From Pseudomonadota bacterium (lineage in GTDB: Bacteria; Pseudomonadota; Alphaproteobacteria; Acetobacterales; Acetobacteraceae), in contig JAFEFW010000617.1 in assembly GCA_018240405.1 (NCBI GenBank), forward strand, positions 19,384-83,383: DNA of 64,000 nucleotides, given 5' to 3'. A program made the translations under genes and the position numbers. Positions 18,954 to 28,092 of this stretch are shown piece by piece. Each line of letters begins with the position of its first letter. Within the stretch, counting starts at the first letter, position 1. Below the pieces are notes generated by a model, which worked only from the letters and a program-made list of their open reading frames with translations, was not told the DNA's origin and searched no databases.

Positions 18954-19380
18954 GAAATAGACGGCGGTTGTTAACCGTTCCTTGGTCAGAGCGATTAAAC
19001 CGTCGTCATGTGCGTTACGATTGCGTAAGTTCGCGGTTAGGAACCGGCGGGATCGCGTGCTGGCCAACCCGCCTGCAAGACTTGCTTAACGGCCCCTCGC
19101 GGCAATTTCACTGCGACCGGCCCGTTTACCAGCAAGGCCATTCATGCCGATATAGAAACGGAATTACAAGCTACCTCGGCAATGGCCGCATGGCTTGCGA
19201 CGCGGGGTCAGGAACTGCGACCTACGCGGCAAGGCGCGGATGTTGGCAGATTGATCCTGCGTCAGCGGCCTTCCGCGGCGACCGGATGCCGTTGCGTCAC
19301 AGCGGCCAGCGCCGCTTCAACACGCAGTGTGCGCTGCCGGATTGCGGGCATGGGCAAGACTTCGCTATATCGGTGCCGAC
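18954..19380. other. upstream region of degP, no gene seen
   Basis: This stretch separates degP from the tRNA-Thr gene on the opposite strand and should hold both promoters. A small palindrome, CGGTTGTTAACCG, occurs near 18965-18977. I could not identify a convincing heat-shock or extracytoplasmic-stress promoter by eye, and the open frames crossing the region do not look coding. Confidence 0.5.
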
Positions 19381-19455
19381 GCCGGGTTAGCACAGCGGTA
19401 GTGCAGCGGTTTTGTAAACCGAAGGTCGGGGGTTCAAATCCCTCACCCGGCACCA
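19381..19455 (+). tRNA. tRNA-Thr (anticodon TGT)
   Basis: The 75-base cloverleaf includes an encoded 3' CCA. The acceptor stem pairs GCCGGGT with ACCCGGC, the D stem pairs GCAC with GTGC, and the anticodon loop TTTGTAA places TGT at 19413-19415. The T arm contains GGTTCAAATC. The first anticodon-stem pair is a G-A mismatch. The molecule reads ACA codons, and other threonine codons ending in A or G by wobble. Confidence 0.97.
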
Positions 19456-19719
19456 GCCTTGCCTTCTGTAGAGCGCCGCTTTTTCCGTGGGTTCCAGGCG
19501 AATGGCGTCGGCACCCTGTAATGCCACGTCGACGACAACGGAAAGAACGGGCGCCGCCGGATCACGCGGTTCAACTTCAGCAGGCCTGCGACGACACCCG
19601 TCTAATGACAGTAGCACAGCGACACAGGCGGCGGCGCCAGAGCCAGCGCAAAAGGCTGACCAGCCCGGCCCAAGCGCTATCCTCAATCTGCGTCCGCCGC
19701 ACTTATTGATTGAACCCGT

Positions 19720-20025
19720 ATGATTGCAAATGGTACATTACAACCCATGCGAGATGATGTGGCGCGTGACGTACACTCCGTCGGGCAGAAATTTGCCCTG
19801 GCGCAGATCGGCCGACGTCTGGAAACTCTGTGTGGTACGGTCGAAGCGCGGACGGCTGCCGCTATTATGAACGACGCCGCCGTGCGGCTCGGCTTCCGAC
19901 CGAAGTTGCTACCGACCATCCCCGATACCGATGTCCGTGAAGCCTTGCGCGCATGGTGTATCGCGCTGGAAATCGACGTGTGCGACGCCAGCGTCGCCGA
20001 TGATACGCTCCGCATCTCAGGCTGA
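19720..20025 (+). CDS. hypothetical protein
   Basis: This is a 101-residue open frame (MIANGTLQPMRDDVARDVHSVGQKFALAQIGRRLETLCG...). The composition is balanced and the helical heptads look protein-like, but I recognise no family, signal peptide or membrane segment. There is no obvious ribosome-binding site. The ATG at 19747 is an alternative start. It lies alone downstream of the tRNA gene at the start of a gene-poor block, so it may be a remnant. Confidence 0.35.
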   Translation: MIANGTLQPMRDDVARDVHSVGQKFALAQIGRRLETLCGTVEARTAAAIMNDAAVRLGFRPKLLPTIPDTDVREALRAWCIALEIDVCDASVADDTLRISG

Positions 20026-20725
20026 CGGAGCCGCTCGACGGTTGGCGGAGCATGTTGCTCTCGCGGTTGGGCGAGGCGCCATAGGCAGCCCTACTCGCTG
20101 CAAGCGCGCTATCTGGCAAACGGGCCTTTGTACACGCGTAGAGGAGCGCGCGCCGAGACCGCGCTTGCGGACCTGCTGGCGACAGCCCCGTTACCTGCGA
20201 TTCGGCGGAGCCGCAGGGCGCCACGACGCACCCGCGTCCTTTCGCGCTGTATAGGACGAACATTCAGGGTTACGCAGAAGGCGGTCCACACGCATCAGGA
20301 GCGCCTGGCTTTCAAGAATCAAGCCTGTCGTTGACGCAACAAGCGCGTCATTTTCCGAAATTATCCCTCGGACCTGACCGACATAGGCATTCTGGGCGTG
20401 TCCTGTCGGTCGGAAAGAGTTCTTGTTGTGCATGAACGGCATTGCGAGCTCCCGCTGAATATGGGCGGGAGCACTGGCCGCTCTCAGCCGCTGACGCCCA
20501 GGGATCGGCCCTCTGCCAGCGATCTGATATAGTAGGGGAGTGACCTGCACCGGCGCAACACCGCCTCCTGAAAGGCCAAGCCGTCGCCATTCCGCGCCTC
20601 GGCGCTGAGTTACTGGAGCCGCCGTCTTGCCGGATGGTACAAGCACAAATGAGAGTATCTTCCCGCCGGTGCATGCGCGCAGCGTCCTGACACGCGGGAA
20701 CAGGCGTCGCGGACCACCCCTGCGA
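20026..20725. other. 700-base stretch without a supported gene
   Basis: Several overlapping frames are open on both strands, but their translations are Arg/Ala/Pro-rich and show no motif. The 11-mer CAGCGTCCTGA occurs twice, near 20682 and 20731. I see no terminator with a T-tract, tRNA or recognisable mobile-element end. It may be decayed coding sequence. Confidence 0.45.
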
Positions 20726-21205
20726 TCACCAGCGTCCTGATCGGCGCACCGTCCCAGCGACCAGGCACAGAAAGGCTGCGGCGGTCAGCGCCGCACTTGC
20801 TGCGTGGGAGAACTCCCACTGCCAGCGAGCCGAGTCGAACATTGCCGGCATCACCGTCCAGTTCCGCGTTTCAACGTTCATCGGGTAGGTGAACATCCAG
20901 AACACAATCTGCGTCGCGGCCAGGCACAAGAACGCTGCAAACGACAGCCCCCTGTCCACCCCGTCCCGCCACGCCAGCGCCGCCTGCACCAGCGTGATCA
21001 GCAACGCCGCGGCGATGAAGACCCCGAACAGCGCCCAGCCCGCGTAAATCTGCTGCACGATCATGTACTGATCCGGCGGTAGCGCGAGCTTAGCCGCGAG
21101 TTCCGCCACGTGCGCGCCGACCGGCACAAGATAGAGCGCCACGCTGATCAGCGCTGCCGCCCGCAGCACCCGTCCGGCCGCCGTTCCTGCCAGCCTTCCT
21201 GCCAT
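20726..21205 (-). CDS. small integral membrane protein, four predicted helices
   Basis: The 159-residue protein has four hydrophobic helices: ALISVALYLVPVGAHVAEL, GWALFGVFIAAALLITLVQAAL, LSFAAFLCLAATQIVFWMFTYP and SAALTAAAFLCLVAGTV. Between them are the conserved-looking PPDQYMIVQQIYAGWALFG and NVETRNWTVMP...RWQWEFSHAA. The pattern resembles small DUF1772-like membrane proteins, but I am not certain of the family. The function is unknown. I chose the internal ATG at 21205, close to the first helix. A GTG start at 21292 would add 29 residues rich in Gln, Ala and Gly. It stands alone in a gene-poor block. Confidence 0.65.
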   Translation of the reverse strand: MAGRLAGTAAGRVLRAAALISVALYLVPVGAHVAELAAKLALPPDQYMIVQQIYAGWALFGVFIAAALLITLVQAALAWRDGVDRGLSFAAFLCLAATQIVFWMFTYPMNVETRNWTVMPAMFDSARWQWEFSHAASAALTAAAFLCLVAGTVRRSGRW

Positions 21206-21872
21206 GCCGCCGAAAACGCCGCTACCGCTGAACCGTTTCGCCGCCACGGCACGTGCTCCGGCAGACGCTTGCTGCTGTGACCTGGGAGACACGCATGACC
21301 AATGCCATGGCCCTCACGGCGCAAGAGTTGAGGCGCGAAGCGCAGTGGCAGCTTTCCCCAGACGAACGGCTCCCAATAGGATCGTTTACGCCTGACGCCG
21401 ATACGCTGGACGCGGCGCGCACCGCCGGGTGGCACGACCGGACCCAGCATCGCAGCCTGCCACCCAGTTGCTGCCGACATCCGGCCGTGGAAGCCGCATC
21501 CGGCCGGCCGGCCGCAGGGTGCGTGCCTGGCGACGGCCCATGTCCGTAGAGACCTGATCCCACGCGACGGCTTCGTGCTGGAAGCGGGAGTGATCTGCAC
21601 CGGCCGCTGTTGTCGATCGGCGGGATCGGACGAACCTGTCCAGCGGCGCCGCGTTCACCACACAGCGCACTGTCGATGTCACGACGTTCGTCGGGCTGGA
21701 GCCAACGCCGCGTCCAGTAGGCACATGGCGCCTTTCCCCACGTCGTGACTGCCAGTGCAAGGCTGCAGCGGGCACAGCCTCGCCGGTTGCTCAGACAACC
21801 CCTTGCGCGGCAGTAGACGCTATGCTCATACATATATAGCGACGCCACCGGCCATAGCAGAGGACTGCAGGA
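21206..21872. other. intergenic stretch without a supported gene
   Basis: About 670 bases before the aldehyde dehydrogenase gene. A + strand frame beginning near 21296 (MTNAMALTAQELRREAQWQL...) looks protein-like for about 50 residues and then becomes Cys/Pro-rich, so it could be a broken small gene, but I cannot support it. The last 50 bases are A+T-richer (CATACATATATAGCG) and probably hold the promoter of the downstream gene. Confidence 0.4.
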
Positions 21873-23306
21873 ATGTATCAGGATGTAGCATTATTTATCG
21901 ACGGCGCCTGGACCGCAGCCAGCGGCAATCGGACCATTGACGTGGTCAACCCCGCGACCGGTGAAGCCATCGGCAAGGTGGCGCACGCCGACCGCGGTGA
22001 CCTCGACAGAGCGCTGGAGGCGGCGGATCGCGGCTTCCGCCAGTGGCGGAAGGTATCGGCGTTCGACCGCTCGAAGCTCATGCGTAAGGCTGCCGACATC
22101 CTGCGCAGCCGCGCCGACGCGATCGCCACGCTGCTGACAATGGAGCAGGGCAAGCCGCTGGTCGAGGCAAAGGGCGAGGTCCTGGCCGGCGCCGACGTCA
22201 TCGACTGGTTCGCCGAGGAAGCGCGCCGCGCCTACGGCCGCGTTATCCCGGCACGCGCCGAGGGCGTCTACCAGCTCGTCGTTAAGGAGCCTGTCGGTCC
22301 GGTTGCCGCCTTCACGCCCTGGAACTTCCCGATCAACCAGGTGGTGCGCAAGCTGTCAGCGGCGCTGGCGGCCGGCTGCTCGATCATCGTGAAAGCGCCG
22401 GAGGAGACACCCGCATCTCCGGCCGAACTGATCAGAGCTTTCGCGGACGCCGGCGTGCCGGCAGGCGTGATCAACCTTGTCTACGGCGTGCCGGCGGAGA
22501 TTTCCGAGTACCTGATCCCGCACCCCGTGATCCGCAAGATGTCGTTCACCGGCTCGACCGCTGTCGGCAAGCAACTGGCCGCCATCGCCGGCGCGCATAT
22601 GAAGCGCGTGACAATGGAACTCGGCGGTCATGCACCGGCCATCGTGTTTGACGACGCCGACGTGGCGCAGGCTTCGAAGCTGCTCGCCGGCTTCAAGTAT
22701 CGCAATGCCGGCCAGGTCTGCATCTCGCCGACGCGCATGCTGGTGCAGGAGAAGGTCTATGATCAGTTCGTCGAGGGCTTCCTGGAGCAGACGAAGCGAG
22801 TGAAAGTCGGTGACGGGCTGGAGTCCGGCACGTCAATGGGCCCACTGGCCAACACACGCCGCATCGCCGCCATGGAGGGCTTCATCGGCGACGCCCAGCA
22901 GAAGGGCGCCAGGATTCAGACCGGCGGCAACCGTATCGGCAACAAGGGCAACTTCTTCGAGCCGACGGTGCTGACGGACGTACCCATGGATGCGCGTGTG
23001 ATGCACGAGGAACCGTTCGGCCCGCTGGCGATCATCTCCCGCTTCAGCGGGTTCGACGACGTGGTCGCCGAGGCAAATCGGCTTCCCTACGGCCTGGCGT
23101 CCTATGCCTTCACCCGCTCCGCGAAGACGGCGAACGCCATCGCCAATCAGGTGGAGGCCGGCATGATGACGATCAACCACATCGGACTGGCGCTGCCCGA
23201 GGTCCCCTTCGGCGGCGTTAAGGATTCCGGCTATGGGTCCGAGGGCGGGTCGGAGGCGATCGAGGCCTATCTGAATACAAAGTTCGTTACTCAGGCCGGG
23301 TTGTAG
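21873..23306 (+). CDS. NAD(P)-dependent aldehyde dehydrogenase, succinate-semialdehyde dehydrogenase-like
   Basis: This 477-residue enzyme oxidises an aldehyde to the carboxylic acid. The cofactor-binding region contains [23 protein letters not shown] and [12 protein letters not shown]. The catalytic glutamate is in TMELGGHAP and the nucleophilic cysteine in [12 protein letters not shown]. The C-terminal [13 protein letters not shown] and [15 protein letters not shown] segments are standard. Sequence and length fit the GabD-like subfamily (succinate or related semialdehydes), but the substrate is not proven. There is no obvious pathway neighbour. The ATG follows a GCAGGA element at suitable spacing. 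Confidence 0.88.
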   Translation: MYQDVALFIDGAWTAASGNRTIDVVNPATGEAIGKVAHADRGDLDRALEAADRGFRQWRKVSAFDRSKLMRKAADILRSRADAIATLLTMEQGKPLVEAKGEVLAGADVIDWFAEEARRAYGRVIPARAEGVYQLVVKEPVGPVAAFTPWNFPINQVVRKLSAALAAGCSIIVKAPEETPASPAELIRAFADAGVPAGVINLVYGVPAEISEYLIPHPVIRKMSFTGSTAVGKQLAAIAGAHMKRVTMELGGHAPAIVFDDADVAQASKLLAGFKYRNAGQVCISPTRMLVQEKVYDQFVEGFLEQTKRVKVGDGLESGTSMGPLANTRRIAAMEGFIGDAQQKGARIQTGGNRIGNKGNFFEPTVLTDVPMDARVMHEEPFGPLAIISRFSGFDDVVAEANRLPYGLASYAFTRSAKTANAIANQVEAGMMTINHIGLALPEVPFGGVKDSGYGSEGGSEAIEAYLNTKFVTQAGL

Positions 23307-23564
23307 CCACCTTCCGCTGCTCCCTCCGCGCCGTGGCCTCCGAGGCGCGGACCATCGAAGGCAACGTGCCGCTTTTGATGGTCCGGGCTGACGCTATATC
23401 ATGGCCGCGGAGGGTCAGGTGCGACGGCCCGGCCGCACAAGAAGTCGTTGCCGATCGGTGAATTTGGCCACCCGAAGTACGGCTCGGGGAAATCGGGAGA
23501 CGGTCACGCGCTACGATCGATGAACGGCCGCCTTGAACCGGCTGGCTTGCTATCGCACCGGCGC

Positions 23565-24521
23565 TTATGCGGCCGGTTCGCGCCCCATCGCCAGGAATTT
23601 CTCCCGCCGCCGGGCGCGTAGTGTAACCGGATCCACACCACTCAGCGCCGCCAGTGCCGCCTGCACCGCCTCGTCCACCGCCTTCAGCGTCGCCGCTTTA
23701 TCGCGTTGCGCGCCGCCAAGCGGTTCGGGAATGACCTGGTCGACGAGCTTCAACTTGACCAGGTCCTCGGCGGTCAGCTTCAGTGCCTCGGCAGCCACCG
23801 GCGCTTGCGCCGCGTCACGCCACAGGATCGACGCGCACCCCTCGGGCGAAATCACCGAATAGATCGCGTATTCCAACATCAGGACATGATCGCCGGTCGC
23901 CAGTGCGATGGCGCCGCCCGAACCTCCCTCACCAATGATGGTGGCCACCAGCGGCACAGGTGCTTCCAGGCAGGCTTCGATCGAGCGCGCGATCGCCTCG
24001 GCCTGCCCGCGCGCTTCGGCGTCGATGCCGGGAAACGCGCCGGAGGTGTCGACAAAAGTCAGAATCGGCAGGTTGAACCGACCAGCCAGTTCCATGAGCC
24101 GGCGCGCCTTCCGGTAGCCTTCGGGCCGAGCCATGCCGAAATTGTGGCGGACGCGACTTTCGGTATCAGAGCCTTTCTCAGTGCCGATCACCACGACGGA
24201 CCGGCCGTGGAAGCGGCCCAGGCCACCCAGGACGGCGGCGTCATCGGCGAAAGCGCGGTCGCCGGCGAGCGGCGTGAATTCGGTGATCAGCCCACTGATG
24301 TAATCACAGGCCTTCGGCCGGTCCGGGTGACGAGCAACCTGGGTTTTCTGCCACGGCGTCAGCTTGCTGTACAGAGTGCGAAGCTGCTTGTCGGCAACGG
24401 CTGTCAGGCGGGCGATTTCGTCGGCGATGTTGAGCCCTTCCGGCTCCGACATCCGCCGGAGTTCCTCGATCTTGCCTTCCAGTTCCGCGATTGGTTTTTC
24501 GAAGTCGAGGAAGTGTCGCAT
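23565..24521 (-). CDS. accA: acetyl-CoA carboxylase carboxyltransferase subunit alpha
   Basis: The 318-residue AccA subunit combines with AccD to move carboxylate from carboxybiotin to acetyl-CoA, the first step of fatty acid synthesis. It shows the N-terminal helical region ([21 protein letters not shown]), the family core [66 protein letters not shown] and the oxyanion-hole region [40 protein letters not shown]. The length is typical. AccB and AccC are encoded at 51-53 kb; accD is not in the window. Confidence 0.97.
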   Translation of the reverse strand: MRHFLDFEKPIAELEGKIEELRRMSEPEGLNIADEIARLTAVADKQLRTLYSKLTPWQKTQVARHPDRPKACDYISGLITEFTPLAGDRAFADDAAVLGGLGRFHGRSVVVIGTEKGSDTESRVRHNFGMARPEGYRKARRLMELAGRFNLPILTFVDTSGAFPGIDAEARGQAEAIARSIEACLEAPVPLVATIIGEGGSGGAIALATGDHVLMLEYAIYSVISPEGCASILWRDAAQAPVAAEALKLTAEDLVKLKLVDQVIPEPLGGAQRDKAATLKAVDEAVQAALAALSGVDPVTLRARRREKFLAMGREPAA

Positions 24522-24601
24522 GGGGCGCGGTGTCTACCACACTTCACGGTCCAGGGAAGTGCGGCCGTGTCCGCGCGCCTGGAGAAGAGGGACAGCGCCG
24601 C

Positions 24602-24928
24602 GTGTTGCGCAACTCGAACATTGTGATCGCGCTAGGCATCGCCGGCCTCATTAGTATCGCCATGATTGCGATAGCGGCCACCATGTTCCATCTGGGACAC
24701 GCAGATGTCGCCCCGCCTGACGACGCTAGCGCCAAGCTTGATCATCGCCGGGTCCCGACCGAGGTGATGGTGATTAGCCAGGTCGTCCTCAGCCTGGTGC
24801 TGCCGGCCAACGATTTCCCTGCTGCTGCTGATCCGCCGCGCCGATATGCGAGGCCAGTTCGCCATCGTGCGTACGACACAGGTGGTGGTGGGCATCGCCG
24901 CGGTGATCGTGCCCAGCCTGAAGGTTAA
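24602..24928 (+). CDS. small membrane protein, possibly frameshifted
   Basis: A GTG-initiated frame of 108 residues begins MLRNSNIVIALGIAGLISIAMIAIAATMFHLGHAD, giving one clear N-terminal membrane helix. After about residue 70 the translation turns into an Arg/Pro-rich tail. From about 24816 a different frame on the same strand reads ISLLLLIRRADMRGQFAIVRTTQVVVGIAAVIVPSLKVNLLLQTAGFSPDLFLGN and stops at 24980, 17 bases before mntR. That frame looks like the natural C-terminus with another membrane segment. A one-base indel in the CTGCTGCTGCTG run near 24819-24830 would join them. I do not recognise the family. It may be a real frameshift, a pseudogene or a sequence error. Confidence 0.4.
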   Translation: MLRNSNIVIALGIAGLISIAMIAIAATMFHLGHADVAPPDDASAKLDHRRVPTEVMVISQVVLSLVLPANDFPAAADPPRRYARPVRHRAYDTGGGGHRRGDRAQPEG

Positions 24929-24997
24929 TCTGCTCTTGCAAACCGCCGGATTTTCCCCCGACCTGTTCCTCGGGAACTGATCGATACCGTTGGGAAT

Positions 24998-25453
24998 ATG
25001 GCGGACACACCGATTCGCCCTGCTGCGCCGGGCGCGCTGCCGGCTGAACCGACTCAGGCCAGCCGCTTCGGCAAGGCGCGCGTCGCTCAGTCAGGGGCAT
25101 TGCTGGAGGACTATGTCGAGCTGATCTCCGATTTGCTGAGCGATGGCGGTGAGGCGCGGCCAACCGACATCGCCCGCCGCCTGGGCGTTTCGCACGCGAC
25201 TGCGATCAAGACTATCGGCCGGCTGAAGCGCGAGGGTCTGGCGGTGGCAAAGCCCTACCGCGGCGTTTTTCTCACTGAGGCCGGCGAAATCCTTGCCGCT
25301 CGGGTACGCGCCCGGCACCGTGTGGTGGTGGACCTGCTGCTGGCCGTGGGGGTACCGCTGGAAGCAGCCGAGTCCGACGCCGAAGGGATCGAGCACCATG
25401 TGTCGGATGCAACACTGGCAGCATTCGCGGCATTTCTGAAGCAGGCGAGATAG
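24998..25453 (+). CDS. mntR: DtxR-family manganese-responsive regulator MntR
   Basis: The 151-residue protein is a metal-dependent DNA-binding repressor that senses Mn(II) and controls manganese uptake or efflux. An unstructured N-terminal tail of about 30 residues precedes the winged helix (EDYVELISDLLSDGGEARPTDIARRLGVSHATAIKTIGRLKREGLAVAKPYRGVFLTEAG). The dimerisation and metal-binding domain contains ARHRVVVDLLLAVGV and SDAEGIEHHVSD, where Glu and the His pair are the expected ligands. The lack of an SH3-like C-terminal domain fits MntR. No manganese transporter gene is adjacent; the preceding small membrane protein gene may be cotranscribed. Confidence 0.88.
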   Translation: MADTPIRPAAPGALPAEPTQASRFGKARVAQSGALLEDYVELISDLLSDGGEARPTDIARRLGVSHATAIKTIGRLKREGLAVAKPYRGVFLTEAGEILAARVRARHRVVVDLLLAVGVPLEAAESDAEGIEHHVSDATLAAFAAFLKQAR

Positions 25454-25626
25454 AGCGGCTGTGCCGCTCGCATCACCGCCACAAGCTGGAGCCATGGCGC
25501 AAACAGAGGCCAGGCAGCTTGCCGGATTTGGTGACGTCCTGCGCCAGGCGTCACTCCACCAAATCGTCATCCCCGCCGAAGCCTGCCCTCGGTTTTGTTC
25601 CCAGGGTGCGGCTTCGACACATCGGG

Positions 25627-28089
25627 TCACCGCAGCATTGCCCCCGTCGCCTTCGCCACCGCGGCGACAACCTTCTGGCTGGCCGCCTCGATCTCAGCAT
25701 CGGTCAGCGTGCGTTCGCGCGGTTGGAAAGTAACCTCGATGGCGAGCGACTTCTTGCCCTCGGCCATCTTCTCGCCCTCGTAGACGTCGAACAACGACAC
25801 CGCCGTGATCAGCGTGCGCTCAGCCCCACGTGCCGCGCGAATAACGGCATCAGCGGCGACACCACTGTCCACCACGAAGGCGAAGTCGCGCCGCAGCGGC
25901 TGGAACGCCGGCAGGTCGGGCGCACCCTTTTTCCGCCGCTTCGGATCGGCGACGGCATCGAGGTTCAATTCGAACGCGACCATCGGCGCCGGCAGATCGA
26001 GCGCCGCCAGCAGCCGTGGATGCAGTTCGCCGAACCAGCCCAGCGTCTGCTTGGGTCCCTGGCGCACCGTGGCGGAGCGACCGGGGTGCAGGAAGGACGG
26101 CGCGTCCGCCGTCACCATCAGCGCGTCCATCGGGACGCCAATGGCGGCGAGCATGGCCCACAGATCCGCCTTCACGTCCATTGCGTCGAACGGCCGCGAC
26201 GGCGCCAGCCAACTCCGCGGCGTCGAACCGGCGCGCAGACCAGCGGCGACCAGTCTCTGCCCATCCGGCGCGTCGACGGCAAAGGCCGGACCGATCTCGA
26301 ACAGCGCTACGTCGCCATAGCCGCGGGCGGCGTTGCGCTTCGCCGACAGTGCCAGCGTCGCCACCGGCGTCGGCCGCAACTGATCGAGGTCCGCGGCGAT
26401 CGGGTTGGTCAGCCGCAGTGCATCGGGCACGGCGCCGAAATGCGCCGCTTCATCGCGCGCCATGAAGCTGAAGGTCACACACTCCACCAGCCCGGCCGCG
26501 GCCAAGGTGCGCCGCGCCACCGCCGTCCGCTGCTGCCGCGGCGTCAGCGTCGCCGGTGGCACCGGGCCAGAGCGGGGCAGTGACACCGGCGGCACCGCAT
26601 CGAGGCCACGCAAGCGCAGCACTTCCTCGATCAGGTCGTTCTCGCCCTCGACCGCGGCACAACCGTCCGCTGCCTTCGCTGCCTTGGCCCTGTCCAGCGT
26701 GGCCGGTTGATCCAGCAGGATCGGTGCTGCCACATCGTTGCGCCAGGACGGCACCGACACGGTGACCTTCTCCGCGTCGCGGTGGCGGATGGCAAAGCCG
26801 AGGCGCTCAAGCGATAGAGCCGCGTCGTCGGCACCGATATCAGACCCGCCAAAGTCGCGGATGCGGGCATAGCGCATCGTTGCCTCCCGCTGCCACTTCG
26901 GTTCGGCGCCGGCGGCCGTCACAGTGCCTGGTTCGCCACCGCACAAATCAAGAATCAGCGCCGTCGCTGCCTCGACCGCCGCCGGCATCAACGCCGGGTC
27001 CAGCCCGCGTTCAAACCGCTGGCGGGCATCCGAAATGATCTGGTGGCGTCGTCCGGTCAGGGCGATGCGCACCGGATCGAACAGCGCGCATTCGATGAAC
27101 ACCTCGGTCGTGCCCTCATCGCAGCCCGTCGGCTCGCCGCCGATCACGCCGGCGATCGACTGGACGCCAGCGTCGTCACAGATCGCGCAGTCCTCCGGCG
27201 ACAGCACGTAGTCCTTGCCGTTCAACGCCCGCATCGTCTCGCCGGCGCCGCGGCGCAGCGTCAGCACGCTGCCTTTCAGCTTGGCCACATCGAACACGTG
27301 CAGCGGGCGGCCGAGGTCGAAGGTGAAGAAATTCGTCACATCGACCAGCGCATTGATCGGCCGCAGCCCGATCGACGTCAGCCGATCCTGCAGCCATTTC
27401 GGGCTCGGCGAATTCTTCACGCCCCGGACGGTACGGCCGATGATCCACGGACACGCTTCGGGGAAATCGATCCGCCAGGTCGGGCCGCCGTCGAATTTCG
27501 GCGGGATGACCTCCGGCGCGAACGGCTTCAACGTGCCGATGCCGGCGGCTGCCAGATCCCGCGCGATGCCACGGACCGAGAAGCAGTCGCCGCGGTTTGG
27601 CGTCACGCTGACCTCGATCACCGGGTCATCCATTCCGGAATAGACCGCGTAGGACTGTCCCACCGGCGCACTCGCCGGCAGTTCGATAATGCCCGAATGG
27701 TCCTCGCCCAACCCCATCTCGCGCGGCGACAGCAACATACCGGCGCTCTGCACGCCGCGAATCTCGCCCACCTTCAGCGTCATGTCGGTGCCGGGGATGT
27801 AGCTGCCGGGCGGCGCGAACACCGCCTTGATGCCGGACCGCGCGTTCGGCGCGCCGCAGACGACGGAGACGATGCCGGAGCCGGTGTCGACCTTGCAGGC
27901 GCGGAGCCGGTCGGCGTTCGGGTGCGGCAGTGCCTCAACGACATGCGCCACAACGAACGACGCCAGCGGCGCGCCGCGGTCCTCTACGCCTTCCAGTTCC
28001 AGCCCGATCTGCGTCAGCGTTTCAGTGATTGTGTCCAATGAGGCATCCGTGTCGAGATGCGTCTTCAGCCAGGAGAGGGTGAATTTCAT
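25627..28089 (-). CDS. pheT: phenylalanine--tRNA ligase beta subunit
   Basis: This 820-residue subunit of the alpha2-beta2 enzyme binds tRNA-Phe and edits misacylated tyrosine. In order it has an N-terminal domain (MKFTLSWLKTHLDTDASLDTI), an EMAP/OB-fold (VVAHVVEALPHPNADRLRACKVDTGSG), the B3/B4 editing domain (NRGDCFSVRGIARDLAA, HVFDVAKLKG), the B5 domain, a catalytic-like core (MARDEAAHFGA, LSAKRNAARGYGDVALFEIGPAF) and the anticodon-binding FDX-ACB domain (FAFVVDSGVAADAVIRAARG...TFQPRERTLTDAEIEAASQKVV). The length is standard. It follows pheS after three bases in the same operon. Confidence 0.97.
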   Translation of the reverse strand: MKFTLSWLKTHLDTDASLDTITETLTQIGLELEGVEDRGAPLASFVVAHVVEALPHPNADRLRACKVDTGSGIVSVVCGAPNARSGIKAVFAPPGSYIPGTDMTLKVGEIRGVQSAGMLLSPREMGLGEDHSGIIELPASAPVGQSYAVYSGMDDPVIEVSVTPNRGDCFSVRGIARDLAAAGIGTLKPFAPEVIPPKFDGGPTWRIDFPEACPWIIGRTVRGVKNSPSPKWLQDRLTSIGLRPINALVDVTNFFTFDLGRPLHVFDVAKLKGSVLTLRRGAGETMRALNGKDYVLSPEDCAICDDAGVQSIAGVIGGEPTGCDEGTTEVFIECALFDPVRIALTGRRHQIISDARQRFERGLDPALMPAAVEAATALILDLCGGEPGTVTAAGAEPKWQREATMRYARIRDFGGSDIGADDAALSLERLGFAIRHRDAEKVTVSVPSWRNDVAAPILLDQPATLDRAKAAKAADGCAAVEGENDLIEEVLRLRGLDAVPPVSLPRSGPVPPATLTPRQQRTAVARRTLAAAGLVECVTFSFMARDEAAHFGAVPDALRLTNPIAADLDQLRPTPVATLALSAKRNAARGYGDVALFEIGPAFAVDAPDGQRLVAAGLRAGSTPRSWLAPSRPFDAMDVKADLWAMLAAIGVPMDALMVTADAPSFLHPGRSATVRQGPKQTLGWFGELHPRLLAALDLPAPMVAFELNLDAVADPKRRKKGAPDLPAFQPLRRDFAFVVDSGVAADAVIRAARGAERTLITAVSLFDVYEGEKMAEGKKSLAIEVTFQPRERTLTDAEIEAASQKVVAAVAKATGAMLR

Positions 28090-28092
28090 CGC

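Noticed and set aside
17351-19390. Very long open frame antisense to degP (about 680 codons)
   Set aside because: It is the reverse-frame shadow of a high-G+C gene; its translation is His/Arg/Gly-rich with no motif, while degP on the other strand is complete. The same applies to long antisense frames over ugd (1139-2509) and fkbH (39450-41423).
23349-23384. Inverted repeat GGACCATC/GATGGTCC after the aldehyde dehydrogenase gene
   Set aside because: The loop is 20 bases and no T-tract follows, so I do not call it a terminator.
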